From Chloroflexota bacterium (GTDB lineage: Bacteria; Chloroflexota; Limnocylindria; P2-11E), in contig VBGS01000052.1 of NCBI GenBank assembly GCA_005889445.1, positions 1-20,525 of the forward strand: DNA of 20,525 nucleotides. The letters are read 5' to 3'. Position 1 is the first letter of the stretch; each line of letters opens with the position of its first letter. The notes beneath the pieces were generated by a model. That model was not told the origin of the DNA. It saw only the letters and a list, made by a program, of their open reading frames with translations, and did no database searches. A program made the translations under genes and the position numbers. This document shows positions 6,322 to 13,583 of this stretch, piece by piece.

Positions 6322-6699
6322 GGTCCTTCGCTCCGCGAGGATCGGGAAGCGCTCGTACGCGGACCCAAGGCGCCGGCGATCTCCGCCACGCGTTCCCATG
6401 AGGAGGTTCTCCTCGACGCTCATGCGCGCGAGCACCTCGCGGCCCTCAGGCACCTGAACGATCCCCGCGCGGACGATCGCATGCGGCGCGGCGCCGGCGA
6501 GGTCGCGGCCCGCGAAGCGGATGCGGCCGGTCGCGCGGACGACCCCGCTGATCGCGCCGAGCGTGCTCGACTTTCCCGCCCCATTCGCGCCGATGAGGGC
6601 GGTCACCGCGCCCGCCTCGACCGAGAAGGTGATCCCGTGCACCGCCTCGATCGCGCCGTACGTGACGCGCAGGTCCTCGATCTCCAGGAGCGCGCTCAC
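5905..6699 (-). CDS. livF: Branched-chain amino acid ABC transporter ATP-binding protein LivF, C-terminus replaced
   Basis: 264-residue ABC ATPase of the hydrophobic amino-acid (HAAT) uptake system. Walker A GANGAGKS is at 37-44, the LivF-type signature LSGGEQQML at 132-140, Walker B LLLLDEP at 152-158, and VEQN replaces the usual H-loop His, as is normal in LivF. Conservation holds to AYVMELGKLVM (residue 211). The usual last ~25 residues (ending in an AYLG-like motif, as LivG shows) are absent. They are replaced by 53 residues read from the antisense of the pheA ACT domain, ending at TGA 5905. GTG start 6699 overlaps livG by GTGA. Likely still active for ATP hydrolysis; the C-terminal change is odd. 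Confidence 0.9.
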   Translation of the reverse strand: MSALLEIEDLRVTYGAIEAVHGITFSVEAGAVTALIGANGAGKSSTLGAISGVVRATGRIRFAGRDLAGAAPHAIVRAGIVQVPEGREVLARMSVEENLLMGTRGGDRRRLGSAYERFPILAERRTLPAGSLSGGEQQMLAIARALLAEPRLLLLDEPSLGLAPLVVARVFETLAELRGQGMTMLLVEQNALRALRLADRAYVMELGKLVMTEHFRGRVIRAQRLDPLAAGAHERERLFCRPGRRVALEVQIEHVVPRRGAARP

Positions 6700-7451
6700 G
6701 CGACCGCCTCGCTCCCGAGGTACGCCTCGCGCACCGCGGGATCGGCCTGCACCTCCGCGGGCGTGCCCTCGGCGATCTTGCGGCCGAAGCTCAGCACGGC
6801 GACGCGCTCGCAGGTCCCCATGACCAGGCGCACGTCGTGCTCGATCAGCACGATCGTGAGGCCCTCGGCGACCAGGGCCCGCATGAGCTCGCGCAGGCGA
6901 GCGCTCTCCGCGGGATTCATCCCCGCGGCGGGCTCGTCGAGCAGCAGGACCCGCGGTTCGGACGCAAGAGCGCGCGCGATCTCAAGCCGGCGCTGGTCGC
7001 CGTACGACAGCTCCCCTGCCAGCGCGCCCGCGCGCCGCTCGAGCCCCAGGCGCGCCAGCAGCGCCATCGCGCGTTCGCGATCGGCGCGGCCCGGCGTGCC
7101 GCGCGGCCACAGCCGCCGGATCGCGTCGGACGCCATCCGCGTGTGACGCCCGACGAGGACGTTGTCGAGCACGGTCAGGCCCTTGAAGGCGCGCCCGCGC
7201 TGGAACGTGCGCGCGACCCCGCGCGCCGCGAGATCGTTCGGCTCGAGGCGCGTCACGTCCTGGCCGTCGAGCCGGATCGCGCCGGAATCCGCGCGGAGAT
7301 GGCCCGAGATGAGGTTCACCAGCGTCGTCTTGCCGGCGCCGTTCGGCCCGATCAGGCCGAAGGCCTGCTTCGCGGCGATCGCGAGGTCGATCTCGGCGGC
7401 CGCGGCGACGCCCCCAAAGTGTTTTGACAGCTGGATCGTTTCAAGCAACAT
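6696..7451 (-). CDS. livG: Branched-chain amino acid ABC transporter ATP-binding protein LivG
   Basis: 251-residue ATPase. Walker A GPNGAGKT is at 35-42, with the LivG-specific ARTFQRGRAF segment at 80-89. The signature LSYGDQRRLEIARAL starts at 148, Walker B VLLLDEP is at 168-174, the H-loop is LIEHDV, and the protein ends with the expected AYLG. The length is normal. ATG 7451 lies inside the last codons of livM (11-nt overlap). It forms the cytoplasmic ATPase pair with LivF. Confidence 0.95.
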   Translation of the reverse strand: MLLETIQLSKHFGGVAAAAEIDLAIAAKQAFGLIGPNGAGKTTLVNLISGHLRADSGAIRLDGQDVTRLEPNDLAARGVARTFQRGRAFKGLTVLDNVLVGRHTRMASDAIRRLWPRGTPGRADRERAMALLARLGLERRAGALAGELSYGDQRRLEIARALASEPRVLLLDEPAAGMNPAESARLRELMRALVAEGLTIVLIEHDVRLVMGTCERVAVLSFGRKIAEGTPAEVQADPAVREAYLGSEAVA

Positions 7452-8313
7452 CGGCAGCTCCGATCTCGGCGAGCCTTCGCGTCTTGCGGAGCTCAGCGAG
7501 CGTCACGAGCCCGCGGGGGAGATAGACGATGACGCCGAGCAGGATCAGACCCTGGAAGATGTCGCGGTACTCCTTCAGCGGACGGAGGATCTCAGGGAGG
7601 GCGGTCAGCAGCGTCGCGCCCAGGATCGGACCGAGGACGGTGGGCGTGCCCCCGACGACGGCGAACACGAGGATCTGCACGGCCTTCGTGAAGCCGAAGT
7701 CGGACGGCTCGATCGAGAAGCTCTGGTGCGCGGACAGCCCGCCGGCCCAGCCCGCGATGAGCGCGCCGGCGACGAACGCGGCGAGCTTGTAGCGACGCAC
7801 CGCGATGCCCTGGCTCGCGGCGGCGACCTCGTCCTCGCGGATCGCGGCCCACGCCCGACCGACGGTCGAGCCCTGCACCCGCCAGAGCACATATGCGACG
7901 ACCGCGACCGAGAGGTAGATGTGCCACACCTCCGTCGTGGGCGGGATCCCGTTGAGCCCGAGCGCCTTCCCGGTGATCGGCGTCGCCAGGAGCGCGACGC
8001 GAACGACCTCGCCGAAGCCGATCGTCGCGATGGCCAGATAGACGCCGCGCAGCCGGAAGACCGCGAGCCCGAGCGGGAGGGCGAGGATCATCGATCCCGC
8101 CGCGCCAAGCGCGAGCGCGATCGGGAACGGAACCCCGGCACGCATCCCGAGGAGCGCCGAGGCGTACGCGCCGATCCCCATGAACGCCGCGTTGCCGAGC
8201 GTGAGCTGCCCGGCGTAAAGCGTGAGCCAGACCGAGAGAGCGAGCAGCACGTTGATGCCGACCACGCCGATGGTCGTCTGGTACACGCGGAAGAGCTCCG
8301 CGAGATCGATCAC
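7441..8313 (-). CDS. livM: Branched-chain amino acid ABC transporter permease LivM
   Basis: 290-residue polytopic membrane protein. The family motifs include GQLTLGNAAFMGIGAY near 35-50, RGVYLAIATIGFGE, and the cytoplasmic coupling loop GSTVGRAWAAIREDEVAA. About eight hydrophobic segments are visible. GTG start 8313 overlaps the livH stop as GTGA. It lacks the long extra N-terminal part seen in some LivM proteins, which is common outside Proteobacteria. Confidence 0.94.
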   Translation of the reverse strand: MIDLAELFRVYQTTIGVVGINVLLALSVWLTLYAGQLTLGNAAFMGIGAYASALLGMRAGVPFPIALALGAAGSMILALPLGLAVFRLRGVYLAIATIGFGEVVRVALLATPITGKALGLNGIPPTTEVWHIYLSVAVVAYVLWRVQGSTVGRAWAAIREDEVAAASQGIAVRRYKLAAFVAGALIAGWAGGLSAHQSFSIEPSDFGFTKAVQILVFAVVGGTPTVLGPILGATLLTALPEILRPLKEYRDIFQGLILLGVIVYLPRGLVTLAELRKTRRLAEIGAADVA

Positions 8314-9197
8314 GCGCGGTCCGCGGCGCGCTGACCGAGGAGGCCGGTCGGGCGTATCACGAGCACGAGGAACAGCAGCCCGAACGCGAACGCGTCCCGC
8401 AGCTCGGCGAAATCGGCTGGAAGGAGCACGAGGCTCGCGATCTCTCCGAGGCCGAGAAGGTACGCACCGAGCACCGCGCCCGGAACGCTTCCCATCCCGC
8501 CGACGACCATCACCGTGAACGCCTTGAGCTCGTACGTGTTCCCCATCTGCGGGAAGATCGCGTTGTACGCGAAGCCCAGCAGGGCACCGGCGACGCCGCC
8601 CAGGCCCGACGAGATGAAGAAGGTCGCGGCGATCGTCCGATCCACCGGGACCCCCAGGAGGCGCGCGGCGCGGGGATTCTCCGCGAAGGCGCGGATGTCG
8701 CGCCCGAGCTGGGTCCGGCGCACGAGAAAGGTCAGCGCGCCCATCGCGGCGATCGCCAGGCCGATGATCACCAGGCGCAGCGCCTCGACACGCACGTTCC
8801 CGATCGCGACGACCGCCTGCGGGAGGCTCCCGGCCGGATAGCTCGTGAGGTCCGGCCCGTACCGCAGCTCCATCAGCCGGATGACGAGGATCGCGACCGC
8901 GAGGCTCGAGATCATCGCGGTGAGCGGAGGCGCACCGCGCGCACGTAGTGGCGCGAAGGCCACGCGGTCGAGAACGATCCCGAAGAGCCCGGTGGCGAGG
9001 AAGGCCACCACGGCCGCGGCGGGGGCGGGAAGCCCCAGGCTTGCCATGCAGAACAGCGCGACGAACGCACCCAGCATGAAGACGACCGGGTGCGCGAGGT
9101 TCAGGATGTCGAGGACGGAGAACACGAGAGCGAAGCCGACAGCGAACAGCGCGTAGATGCTGCCGAGGAAGATCGCGTTATAGAGCTGTTCGGCCAA
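8310..9197 (-). CDS. livH: Branched-chain amino acid ABC transporter permease LivH
   Basis: 295-residue polytopic permease. It opens with the typical LYNAIFLGSIYALFAVGFAL and LNLAHPVVFMLGAF segments and has the coupling loop RRTQLGRDIRAFAENPRAARLLG. GGMGSVPGAVLGAYLLG lies near the C-terminus. The start is TTG 9197, 11 nt after the livK stop, with a GAGG-like Shine-Dalgarno in the gap; no better in-frame start is nearby. Confidence 0.93.
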   Translation of the reverse strand: MAEQLYNAIFLGSIYALFAVGFALVFSVLDILNLAHPVVFMLGAFVALFCMASLGLPAPAAAVVAFLATGLFGIVLDRVAFAPLRARGAPPLTAMISSLAVAILVIRLMELRYGPDLTSYPAGSLPQAVVAIGNVRVEALRLVIIGLAIAAMGALTFLVRRTQLGRDIRAFAENPRAARLLGVPVDRTIAATFFISSGLGGVAGALLGFAYNAIFPQMGNTYELKAFTVMVVGGMGSVPGAVLGAYLLGLGEIASLVLLPADFAELRDAFAFGLLFLVLVIRPTGLLGQRAADRA

Positions 9198-9208
9198 GGC
9201 GCCTCAGG

Positions 9209-10378
9209 CTAATTGAACGGGACGAAGGCACCGTCCTTCACCGTCATGACGAAGACCGGCTGCTTCACGTCGTGGTCCGCCGTGAAGCTGAACTGACCGA
9301 GCGGCGTCGCGAGGTTCGCCCCCTCGAGAGCCTTCTTGAGCGCGGCCTTGTCGGTCGGGCTCGACGCCCGCTTCATCGCGTCGGCCAGGACGATCATCGC
9401 CGTGTAGGACTGCGTCGCGAACTGATCGGGGTCCGTCGAGAACTTGTCCTTGAACGCCTTCACGAAATCCGCGTTCGCCTTGTCGGTCGACGCCTTGTTC
9501 CACGCCGTGCCCACGATCATGAGGGGCGCGGCCGCACCGGCCGCCGTGATGACCGCCGGCGAGTTGAAGCCGTTGGACCCGACCACGCGGAGCCCGCTCG
9601 GGAACTGGCGCGCGACTTCGGCCAGGACCTTGGACGCGGTGCCCGCGAGGCCCGAGCACAGGATCGCGTCGGGGCTTTCGCCCTTCGCCTGGGTGACGAA
9701 CGCCGCGAAATCGACGTCCGCGGACTTGTAGGGGATCGTCCGGGCGATCGTCATGCCGTTGTCGGCGGCGGCCTTCTTGAAGATGTCCGCGCCGTCCGCC
9801 GCGAACTTCTGGTCGCTCTCGAACATGAGCACGACCTTTTTGAGGTTCAGCTTGTCCTTCGCAGCCTTGAGCGCGGCGGGGAGCGCCGTCTCCTCACCGA
9901 GGGAGGCACGGAAGATCCAGTCGCACGCGCCGTAGTCGCATTTCCCGACGATGCCCACGCCGGTATTCGAGATCGCGATCACCGGAGTGCCCGCCTGCTG
10001 CGCGACCGGATGGGCGCCGGCCGCGACGCCCGACAGGGTCGGCCCGAGGATCGCCGCGACCTTGTCCTCGTTGATGAACTTGCGGAAGACGGTGATGCCC
10101 TGGTCGCGCGCCGAGGCGTCGTCCTCGACGACCAGCGCGAGCTTCGCTCCGCCGACCCCGCCGGCGGCGTTGATCTGATCGACCGCGAGCTGTGCGCCGT
10201 TCCGCTGTGCCGGCCCGTAGATGTTCGCAGCGCCGGTGAGCGAGATCGCCAGCCCCACCTTGATGTCCGCCTTCGGTCCGGTCGATACGCTCGGCGACGG
10301 GCCGCCCGCGGTGCCACCACCGCACGCCCCGACCAGCAGCGAGACCGCAGCGAACGCCACGGCGAAACGGACATTCAT
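9209..10378 (-). CDS. livK: Branched-chain/hydrophobic amino acid ABC transporter substrate-binding lipoprotein (LivK-like)
   Basis: 389-residue periplasmic-binding protein type I (Leu/Ile/Val-binding family). The lipoprotein signal MNVRFAVAFAAVSLLVGAC has its lipobox Cys at 19, followed by a Gly/Pro/Ser linker. The mature domain begins IKVGLAISLTGAANIYG and includes NGAQLAVDQINAAGG, both family hallmarks. The start is ATG 10378, behind GGAGGTG. The frame stays open 57 codons upstream to 10549, but that part is Arg-rich, overlaps the kelch gene and would bury the signal peptide. First gene of livKHMGF. The ligand may be any hydrophobic or branched amino acid. Confidence 0.94.
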   Translation of the reverse strand: MNVRFAVAFAAVSLLVGACGGGTAGGPSPSVSTGPKADIKVGLAISLTGAANIYGPAQRNGAQLAVDQINAAGGVGGAKLALVVEDDASARDQGITVFRKFINEDKVAAILGPTLSGVAAGAHPVAQQAGTPVIAISNTGVGIVGKCDYGACDWIFRASLGEETALPAALKAAKDKLNLKKVVLMFESDQKFAADGADIFKKAAADNGMTIARTIPYKSADVDFAAFVTQAKGESPDAILCSGLAGTASKVLAEVARQFPSGLRVVGSNGFNSPAVITAAGAAAPLMIVGTAWNKASTDKANADFVKAFKDKFSTDPDQFATQSYTAMIVLADAMKRASSPTDKAALKKALEGANLATPLGQFSFTADHDVKQPVFVMTVKDGAFVPFN

Positions 10379-10382
10379 CGCA

Positions 10383-10389
10383 CACCTCC
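10383..10389 (-). promoter_or_regulatory. Shine-Dalgarno of livK (GGAGGTG)
   Basis: GGAGGTG on the - strand, with its GGAGG core 6 nt before ATG 10378. It fixes the livK start in a 29-nt gap after the kelch gene. Confidence 0.75.
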
Positions 10390-10407
10390 ACGCGTGTCGC
10401 GCTGATG

Positions 10408-11379
10408 CTAGCGAAGGTCGAGCGCTTCGCAGAATGATGTTTGGGTCGCCCCTGGGACCGGACCGCCGGCAAGCGCGAGGATGGTATTGCCGAAAGCGAC
10501 CACGCCAAGCCCGTGACGCGGGCTCGCCAGATCGGGGAGCCGCGACCACCGTCCGGTGGCGCTGTCGAAGGATTCGACCGCGGCGATGGTCCCGGCGGGC
10601 TGCTCGCCGCCGAGGACGATGAGGCGACCACCGAACGCCGCGGCCCCGATGCCGCCACGCGCCGTCGGCGCATCGGGCATCGCCGACCAGCGGTCCTGCG
10701 CCGGGTCATAACACTCGAAGCTCGAAAGGTTCTGGAGCAGGGACAGGCGCCGGCCACCCACGGCGCAGACCCTGCCGGCGAGGGCCGCCGCGGCGAGATG
10801 ATCGCGCGGGGTCGGGATCGCCGCGACGGTCGACCACCGATCAGCCGCGGTGTCGTACACGTAGGTCGGGCTCACCAGACGGTCGACGTTGACGCCGCCC
10901 ACGACGTAGATCTTCGGGCCGATGGCCACGGCCGCGCCCTGCGAGCGAGGCGCCGGCATCGACGCGATCTCCCTCCAGCCATCCGCGCCGAAAAATCGAA
11001 ATGAGCGCGCGGTCGATATGCCGTTCACGTTCCCACCGAGCACGTACAGCCCAGGCGTTCCCGCGGTGTCGATCCCCGCGGCCATCGCGTGATCCACCGA
11101 GAGCGGATATCGCGGCGCGGTCACCCATCGGTCGCCGACGAGCGTCTCGACGACGTCGCCACCACCGAGCCCGCCGACGACGTACACGACGCTCCTCAGG
11201 ATCCCGGCGGCGACCTCGCTCCGCGCGGTGGGAATGTCCGCGATGCGGCGCCACGCGAGCGTCGGCGACGCCGTCGTGCCGACGCCGCTCGCGCTGGGCG
11301 CGGTGGTCGGGGTGGGACTCCGAGCGGGCCCGCCTTGAACGCATGCTGCAAGGAGCAACCCGGCCAGCGCGAGACGCAT
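10408..11379 (-). CDS. Kelch-repeat lipoprotein
   Basis: 323-residue secreted protein. The signal peptide MRLALAGLLLAAC has its lipobox Cys at 13, followed by a Thr/Pro/Ser linker. Then come five to six kelch blades, each with the pattern hydrophobic-YVVGG/LGG followed by W about 25-30 residues later (VVYVVGGLGG, LYVLGGNV, IYVVGGVN, VCAVGGRR, LIVLGGEQ, ILALAGG, with DRW/GRW pairs). This predicts a six-bladed beta-propeller on the outer face of the membrane. The start ATG 11379 is chosen over an upstream in-frame start at 11469 because the signal peptide begins here and a TATATA -10 lies 8 nt before it. It reads toward livK with a 29-nt gap. The ligand is unknown. Confidence 0.92.
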   Translation of the reverse strand: MRLALAGLLLAACVQGGPARSPTPTTAPSASGVGTTASPTLAWRRIADIPTARSEVAAGILRSVVYVVGGLGGGDVVETLVGDRWVTAPRYPLSVDHAMAAGIDTAGTPGLYVLGGNVNGISTARSFRFFGADGWREIASMPAPRSQGAAVAIGPKIYVVGGVNVDRLVSPTYVYDTAADRWSTVAAIPTPRDHLAAAALAGRVCAVGGRRLSLLQNLSSFECYDPAQDRWSAMPDAPTARGGIGAAAFGGRLIVLGGEQPAGTIAAVESFDSATGRWSRLPDLASPRHGLGVVAFGNTILALAGGPVPGATQTSFCEALDLR

Positions 11380-11387
11380 CGCTCCTA

Positions 11388-11393
11388 TATATA
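11388..11393. promoter_or_regulatory. Shared palindromic -10 box (TATATA) for two divergent leaderless genes
   Basis: TATATA at 11388-11393 reads the same on both strands. It is 8 nt from ATG 11379 on the - strand and 8 nt from ATG 11402 on the + strand. No -35 is obvious on either side. It is embedded in a longer TATATATAT run (11386-11394). Confidence 0.55.
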
Positions 11394-11401
11394 TGAGTCG
11401 G

Positions 11402-12178
11402 ATGCCGGAAGAGGCGATCACCGCCTTCGCAGGGCTCGTGGCGTCGTTCCTCTCCGGGCTCCTCGGCATCGGCGGAGGCCTCGTGCTGACGCCGCTCCTG
11501 CTCTATCTGCCACCGCTTCTCGGCGGCGCCGCGATCCCGGTCAAGGTCATCACCGGGCTCACGATCGTGCAGGCGATCTCGGGCAGCCTCCTCGGCGTGC
11601 TGCGCCACCGGCGGTACGGAAACGTGTCGATGGATCTCGTGTGGACGATGGGTCCGCCGGCCGCGGTCGCGTCGCTCGTCGGCGCGCTCGTGTCGCAGGC
11701 CACGCCCGACCGAGCGCTGCTGCTGATCTTCGCGATCCTCGCGTTCGCCGGCGCGGTGATGCTGCTCCTCCCCGTGGATCCGCAGCACGCCGGTGCGGAC
11801 AAGATCCAGTACGACCGGCGCCTGGCCATCGGCCTCGCCATCGTGCTCGGCTTCTTCGGCGGCATGGTGGGGATCGGCGGGATCGCGTTCATCATCGCGG
11901 TGCTCGTGTACGTGCTGCGCGTTCCCGCGCGGATCGCCATCGGAACGTCGCTTGGCATCGGCATCTTCGCCGCGGTCGCGGCATTGATCGGTAAGGCGGC
12001 GACCGCGCAGATCGATCCACTCCTCGCGGCGACCGTCTTCGTTTCCGCGCTCGTCGCGTCCCCGGTCGGCGCGGCGGTGAGCGTGCGCACGCAGCCGCGC
12101 GTGCTGCTCGCGACCCTCTCGGTGATCGTCGCGCTCGCGGCGGTCCGCATCGCGGTCACCGCGTTCACAGGGACATGA
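11402..12178 (+). CDS. TauE/SafE (TSUP) family membrane transporter
   Basis: 258-residue polytopic protein with about eight hydrophobic helices. It has the two inverted half-repeats of the TSUP family: GLLGIGGGLVLTPLLL near residues 15-30 and GMVGIGGIAFIIAVL near 155-170. Family members export or import sulfite, sulfoacetate or other small organosulfur anions; the substrate here cannot be told. ATG 11402 is preferred over ATG 11393 because the -10-like TATATA would overlap the latter. It is divergent from the kelch gene. Confidence 0.9.
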   Translation: MPEEAITAFAGLVASFLSGLLGIGGGLVLTPLLLYLPPLLGGAAIPVKVITGLTIVQAISGSLLGVLRHRRYGNVSMDLVWTMGPPAAVASLVGALVSQATPDRALLLIFAILAFAGAVMLLLPVDPQHAGADKIQYDRRLAIGLAIVLGFFGGMVGIGGIAFIIAVLVYVLRVPARIAIGTSLGIGIFAAVAALIGKAATAQIDPLLAATVFVSALVASPVGAAVSVRTQPRVLLATLSVIVALAAVRIAVTAFTGT

Positions 12179-12202
12179 CACAAATCTCGGGCGGCGGCCG
12201 AC

Positions 12203-12208
12203 TACCAT
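12203..12208 (+). promoter_or_regulatory. Putative -10 box (TACCAT) upstream of the degenerate sensor gene
   Basis: TACCAT matches TANNNT and lies 8 nt before GTG 12217, the same spacing as other start-proximal hexamers in the window. No -35 is evident. Confidence 0.4.
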
Positions 12209-12216
12209 CTGGCGCG

Positions 12217-12333
12217 GTGAGGACGGTGTCTCTGACCGCACGTCGCTACGCCACCGCGATAGCGGCCGTCGCGATCACGGTCCTGGTGAAGCTCGTCGTC
12301 GACGGCCTCGGCACCGATCACCCCTTCGTCTGA
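12217..12333 (+). CDS. Short membrane ORF, probable first part of a frameshifted sensor-like gene
   Basis: 38 codons from GTG 12217, with one hydrophobic helix (YATAIAAVAITVLVKLVV) followed by DGLGTDHPFV and TGA at 12331. The LG-D-H-PF segment resembles the start of the DUF4118 membrane region of sensor histidine kinases. Shifting back one base at the TGA (CTG ACC GTC) continues directly into a second helix in the next reading frame (12339 ORF). It is therefore either a broken gene or a short peptide translationally linked to the next ORF. Confidence 0.45.
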   Translation: MRTVSLTARRYATAIAAVAITVLVKLVVDGLGTDHPFV

Positions 12334-12338
12334 CCGTC

Positions 12339-12683
12339 GTGGTCGTCGAGGGCATCATCGTCGTCGGCATCACCGTGGCCCTGCGGAGCGCGCTTCGCCG
12401 GGCGGAGGAGTCGACCGCGAGCGCCGAGGCGGCGCGCCGCGAGCTGCGGTTCGCCGTCGCGGTGCGCGACGAGGTCCTGCGCGTCTGGACCGAAAAGGTC
12501 CGCGGGCCGCTGGCTCGCCTCGAGATCACCGCGACCGACGCGCTGCACGCGCTCGAGCGCGACGGGTACCGGGGTCCCGCGACGCAGCCGCTGCGCTCCC
12601 TGCTCGAGGACGCGGGCGTGCTTCGCCGCGTCACCGCGAGCTGGACCGAGAGCAGCTTTCCGGCGAAGACCGAGGAGACGTAG
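12339..12683 (+). CDS. Degenerate HisKA-like protein lacking phosphoacceptor His and ATPase domain
   Basis: 114 codons from GTG 12339. A membrane helix (VVEGIIVVGITVAL) is followed by an Ala/Arg/Glu-rich helix of coiled-coil character and then RDEVLRVWTEKVRGPLARLE. The last segment parallels the histidine-kinase H-box consensus R-[DE]-E-F-L-x3-S-H-E-L-R-x-P-L, with the His position occupied by Glu. No N, G1 or G2 ATP-binding boxes follow. The gene ends at TAG 12681-12683 and overlaps the next gene as TAGTG, suggesting it is still translated. Most likely it is a remnant of a DUF4118-type sensor kinase; a small membrane dimerisation protein is the alternative. Confidence 0.6.
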   Translation: MVVEGIIVVGITVALRSALRRAEESTASAEAARRELRFAVAVRDEVLRVWTEKVRGPLARLEITATDALHALERDGYRGPATQPLRSLLEDAGVLRRVTASWTESSFPAKTEET

Positions 12684-12910
12684 TGTCTCTGGTCGAAGTC
12701 GCCTGGGGCGCGAACGAGATCGAGGCCGAGATCGCCGCCGGAGCGCTGCGAGCGAGCGGCCTCCACCCGCGGGTCGCGCCGGATCCGCGCTCAGCGCACC
12801 TCGCCTACGCCGGCGCGCTCACCCGCGGTCCCGCGATCGTGCTGGTGCCGGAGTCCGAGGCCGACGCGGCGCGCGCGATCGTGCGGGCGCCGAGGCGCCG
12901 CCGCCGCTGA
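12683..12910 (+). CDS. Small DUF2007-like protein (putative signal-transducing)
   Basis: 75 residues. VEVAWGANEIEAEIAAGALRASGLHP matches the N-terminal pattern of DUF2007 proteins (strand, then 'neiEAeli.a.L.a.GI'). After it come a GPAIVLVPESEADAARAIV strand-helix and an Arg-only tail. GTG 12683 shares its first base with the preceding stop. The molecular role of DUF2007 is not established. It ends 3 nt from the stop of the convergent PRC-barrel gene. Confidence 0.75.
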   Translation: MSLVEVAWGANEIEAEIAAGALRASGLHPRVAPDPRSAHLAYAGALTRGPAIVLVPESEADAARAIVRAPRRRRR

Positions 12911-12913
12911 GCG

Positions 12914-13531
12914 CTAGCGAGCCCCGGTCTCGCGCTCGCTCGCGAGGATCTCCTCGCGGTCGATCCCGACGCGGACCTCGCCCTCGACGACGCGGAGGAT
13001 GTGCTCGGCGGAGATCTGAGCGTGCTTCCCGCCGCCGAGGAGTCTCTCGAGTCCCTCGGCCGCTCGCACGACGATCGCCGAGAGCGTTCCGGTCTTCTCA
13101 TCGAAGCGGACCTCATCGATCGAGCCGATGACGTCACCGTCGCGATCCTTGACCGTGTCCCCTTTCTTGATCGCCGGTGGCTCGTCCTCGAACGGGTCGT
13201 CCGCGGGCCCGATCGGCATCAGGTACGCGTTCGACGGAAATCCGTACCCGAGCGTCGCGGAGAGACCGCTCGGGGGAGCGATGAAGGCATGCTCCTCGAA
13301 GATCGGCTGCTGTTCGAGCTGGTGCTTGTCGATTCGCAGGACGAGCGTGTCGGCCTGGCGATCGGGCGCGAAGTCGTCTTCGCCCACGATCACCTCGCGA
13401 CCGAGCAGGCCGCCGGTGCTCACGACGAATCCGGTGATGCGATGGCTGGCGGGGTCGATGAGCACCCGTCGCACCGTGCCCGCGTCGTGCCCGTCGCGGG
13501 TCCGAATCTTGGCGTCCAGCTCCACGCGCAT
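12914..13531 (-). CDS. Double PRC-barrel domain protein
   Basis: 205-residue soluble protein with two PRC-barrel-like beta domains. The first is at about 1-75 (IRTRDGHDAGTVRRVLIDPASHRITGFVV). The second is at about 120-185 (IKKGDTVKDRDGDVIGSIDEVRFDEKTGTLSAIVV). A Pro/acidic linker separates them and the C-terminal tail is charged. PRC barrels occur in the photosynthetic reaction-centre H subunit, RimM and many stress-linked proteins, so the function is open. ATG 13531 follows a GGAGGGG Shine-Dalgarno (13536-13542). It lies 52 nt downstream of the Bat fusion gene on the same strand and may be the last gene of that operon. Confidence 0.88.
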   Translation of the reverse strand: MRVELDAKIRTRDGHDAGTVRRVLIDPASHRITGFVVSTGGLLGREVIVGEDDFAPDRQADTLVLRIDKHQLEQQPIFEEHAFIAPPSGLSATLGYGFPSNAYLMPIGPADDPFEDEPPAIKKGDTVKDRDGDVIGSIDEVRFDEKTGTLSAIVVRAAEGLERLLGGGKHAQISAEHILRVVEGEVRVGIDREEILASERETGAR

Positions 13532-13583
13532 GTCACCCCTCCGTCGCCCGTGTCCTCGTGTCGCTCAGCAGGACCCGTTCCAG

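Noticed and set aside
9272..10405. Long + strand ORF (377 codons) opposite livK
   Set aside because: Low-complexity Arg-rich translation, antisense to a clear binding protein with signal peptide.
10379..10407. Hairpin or CACGCGTG palindrome (10390-10397) as terminator or operator between the kelch gene and livK
   Set aside because: The stem is only about four pairs with no U-tract, and an 8-nt palindrome is expected by chance in this composition.
11386..11394. TATATATAT as a simple microsatellite
   Set aside because: Only nine bases, and its position midway between two start codons fits a promoter element better.
13532..13583. GTCCT/AGGAC stem in the gap before the PRC gene as a terminator
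   Set aside because: Five pairs with a 12-nt loop and no U-tract; too weak.
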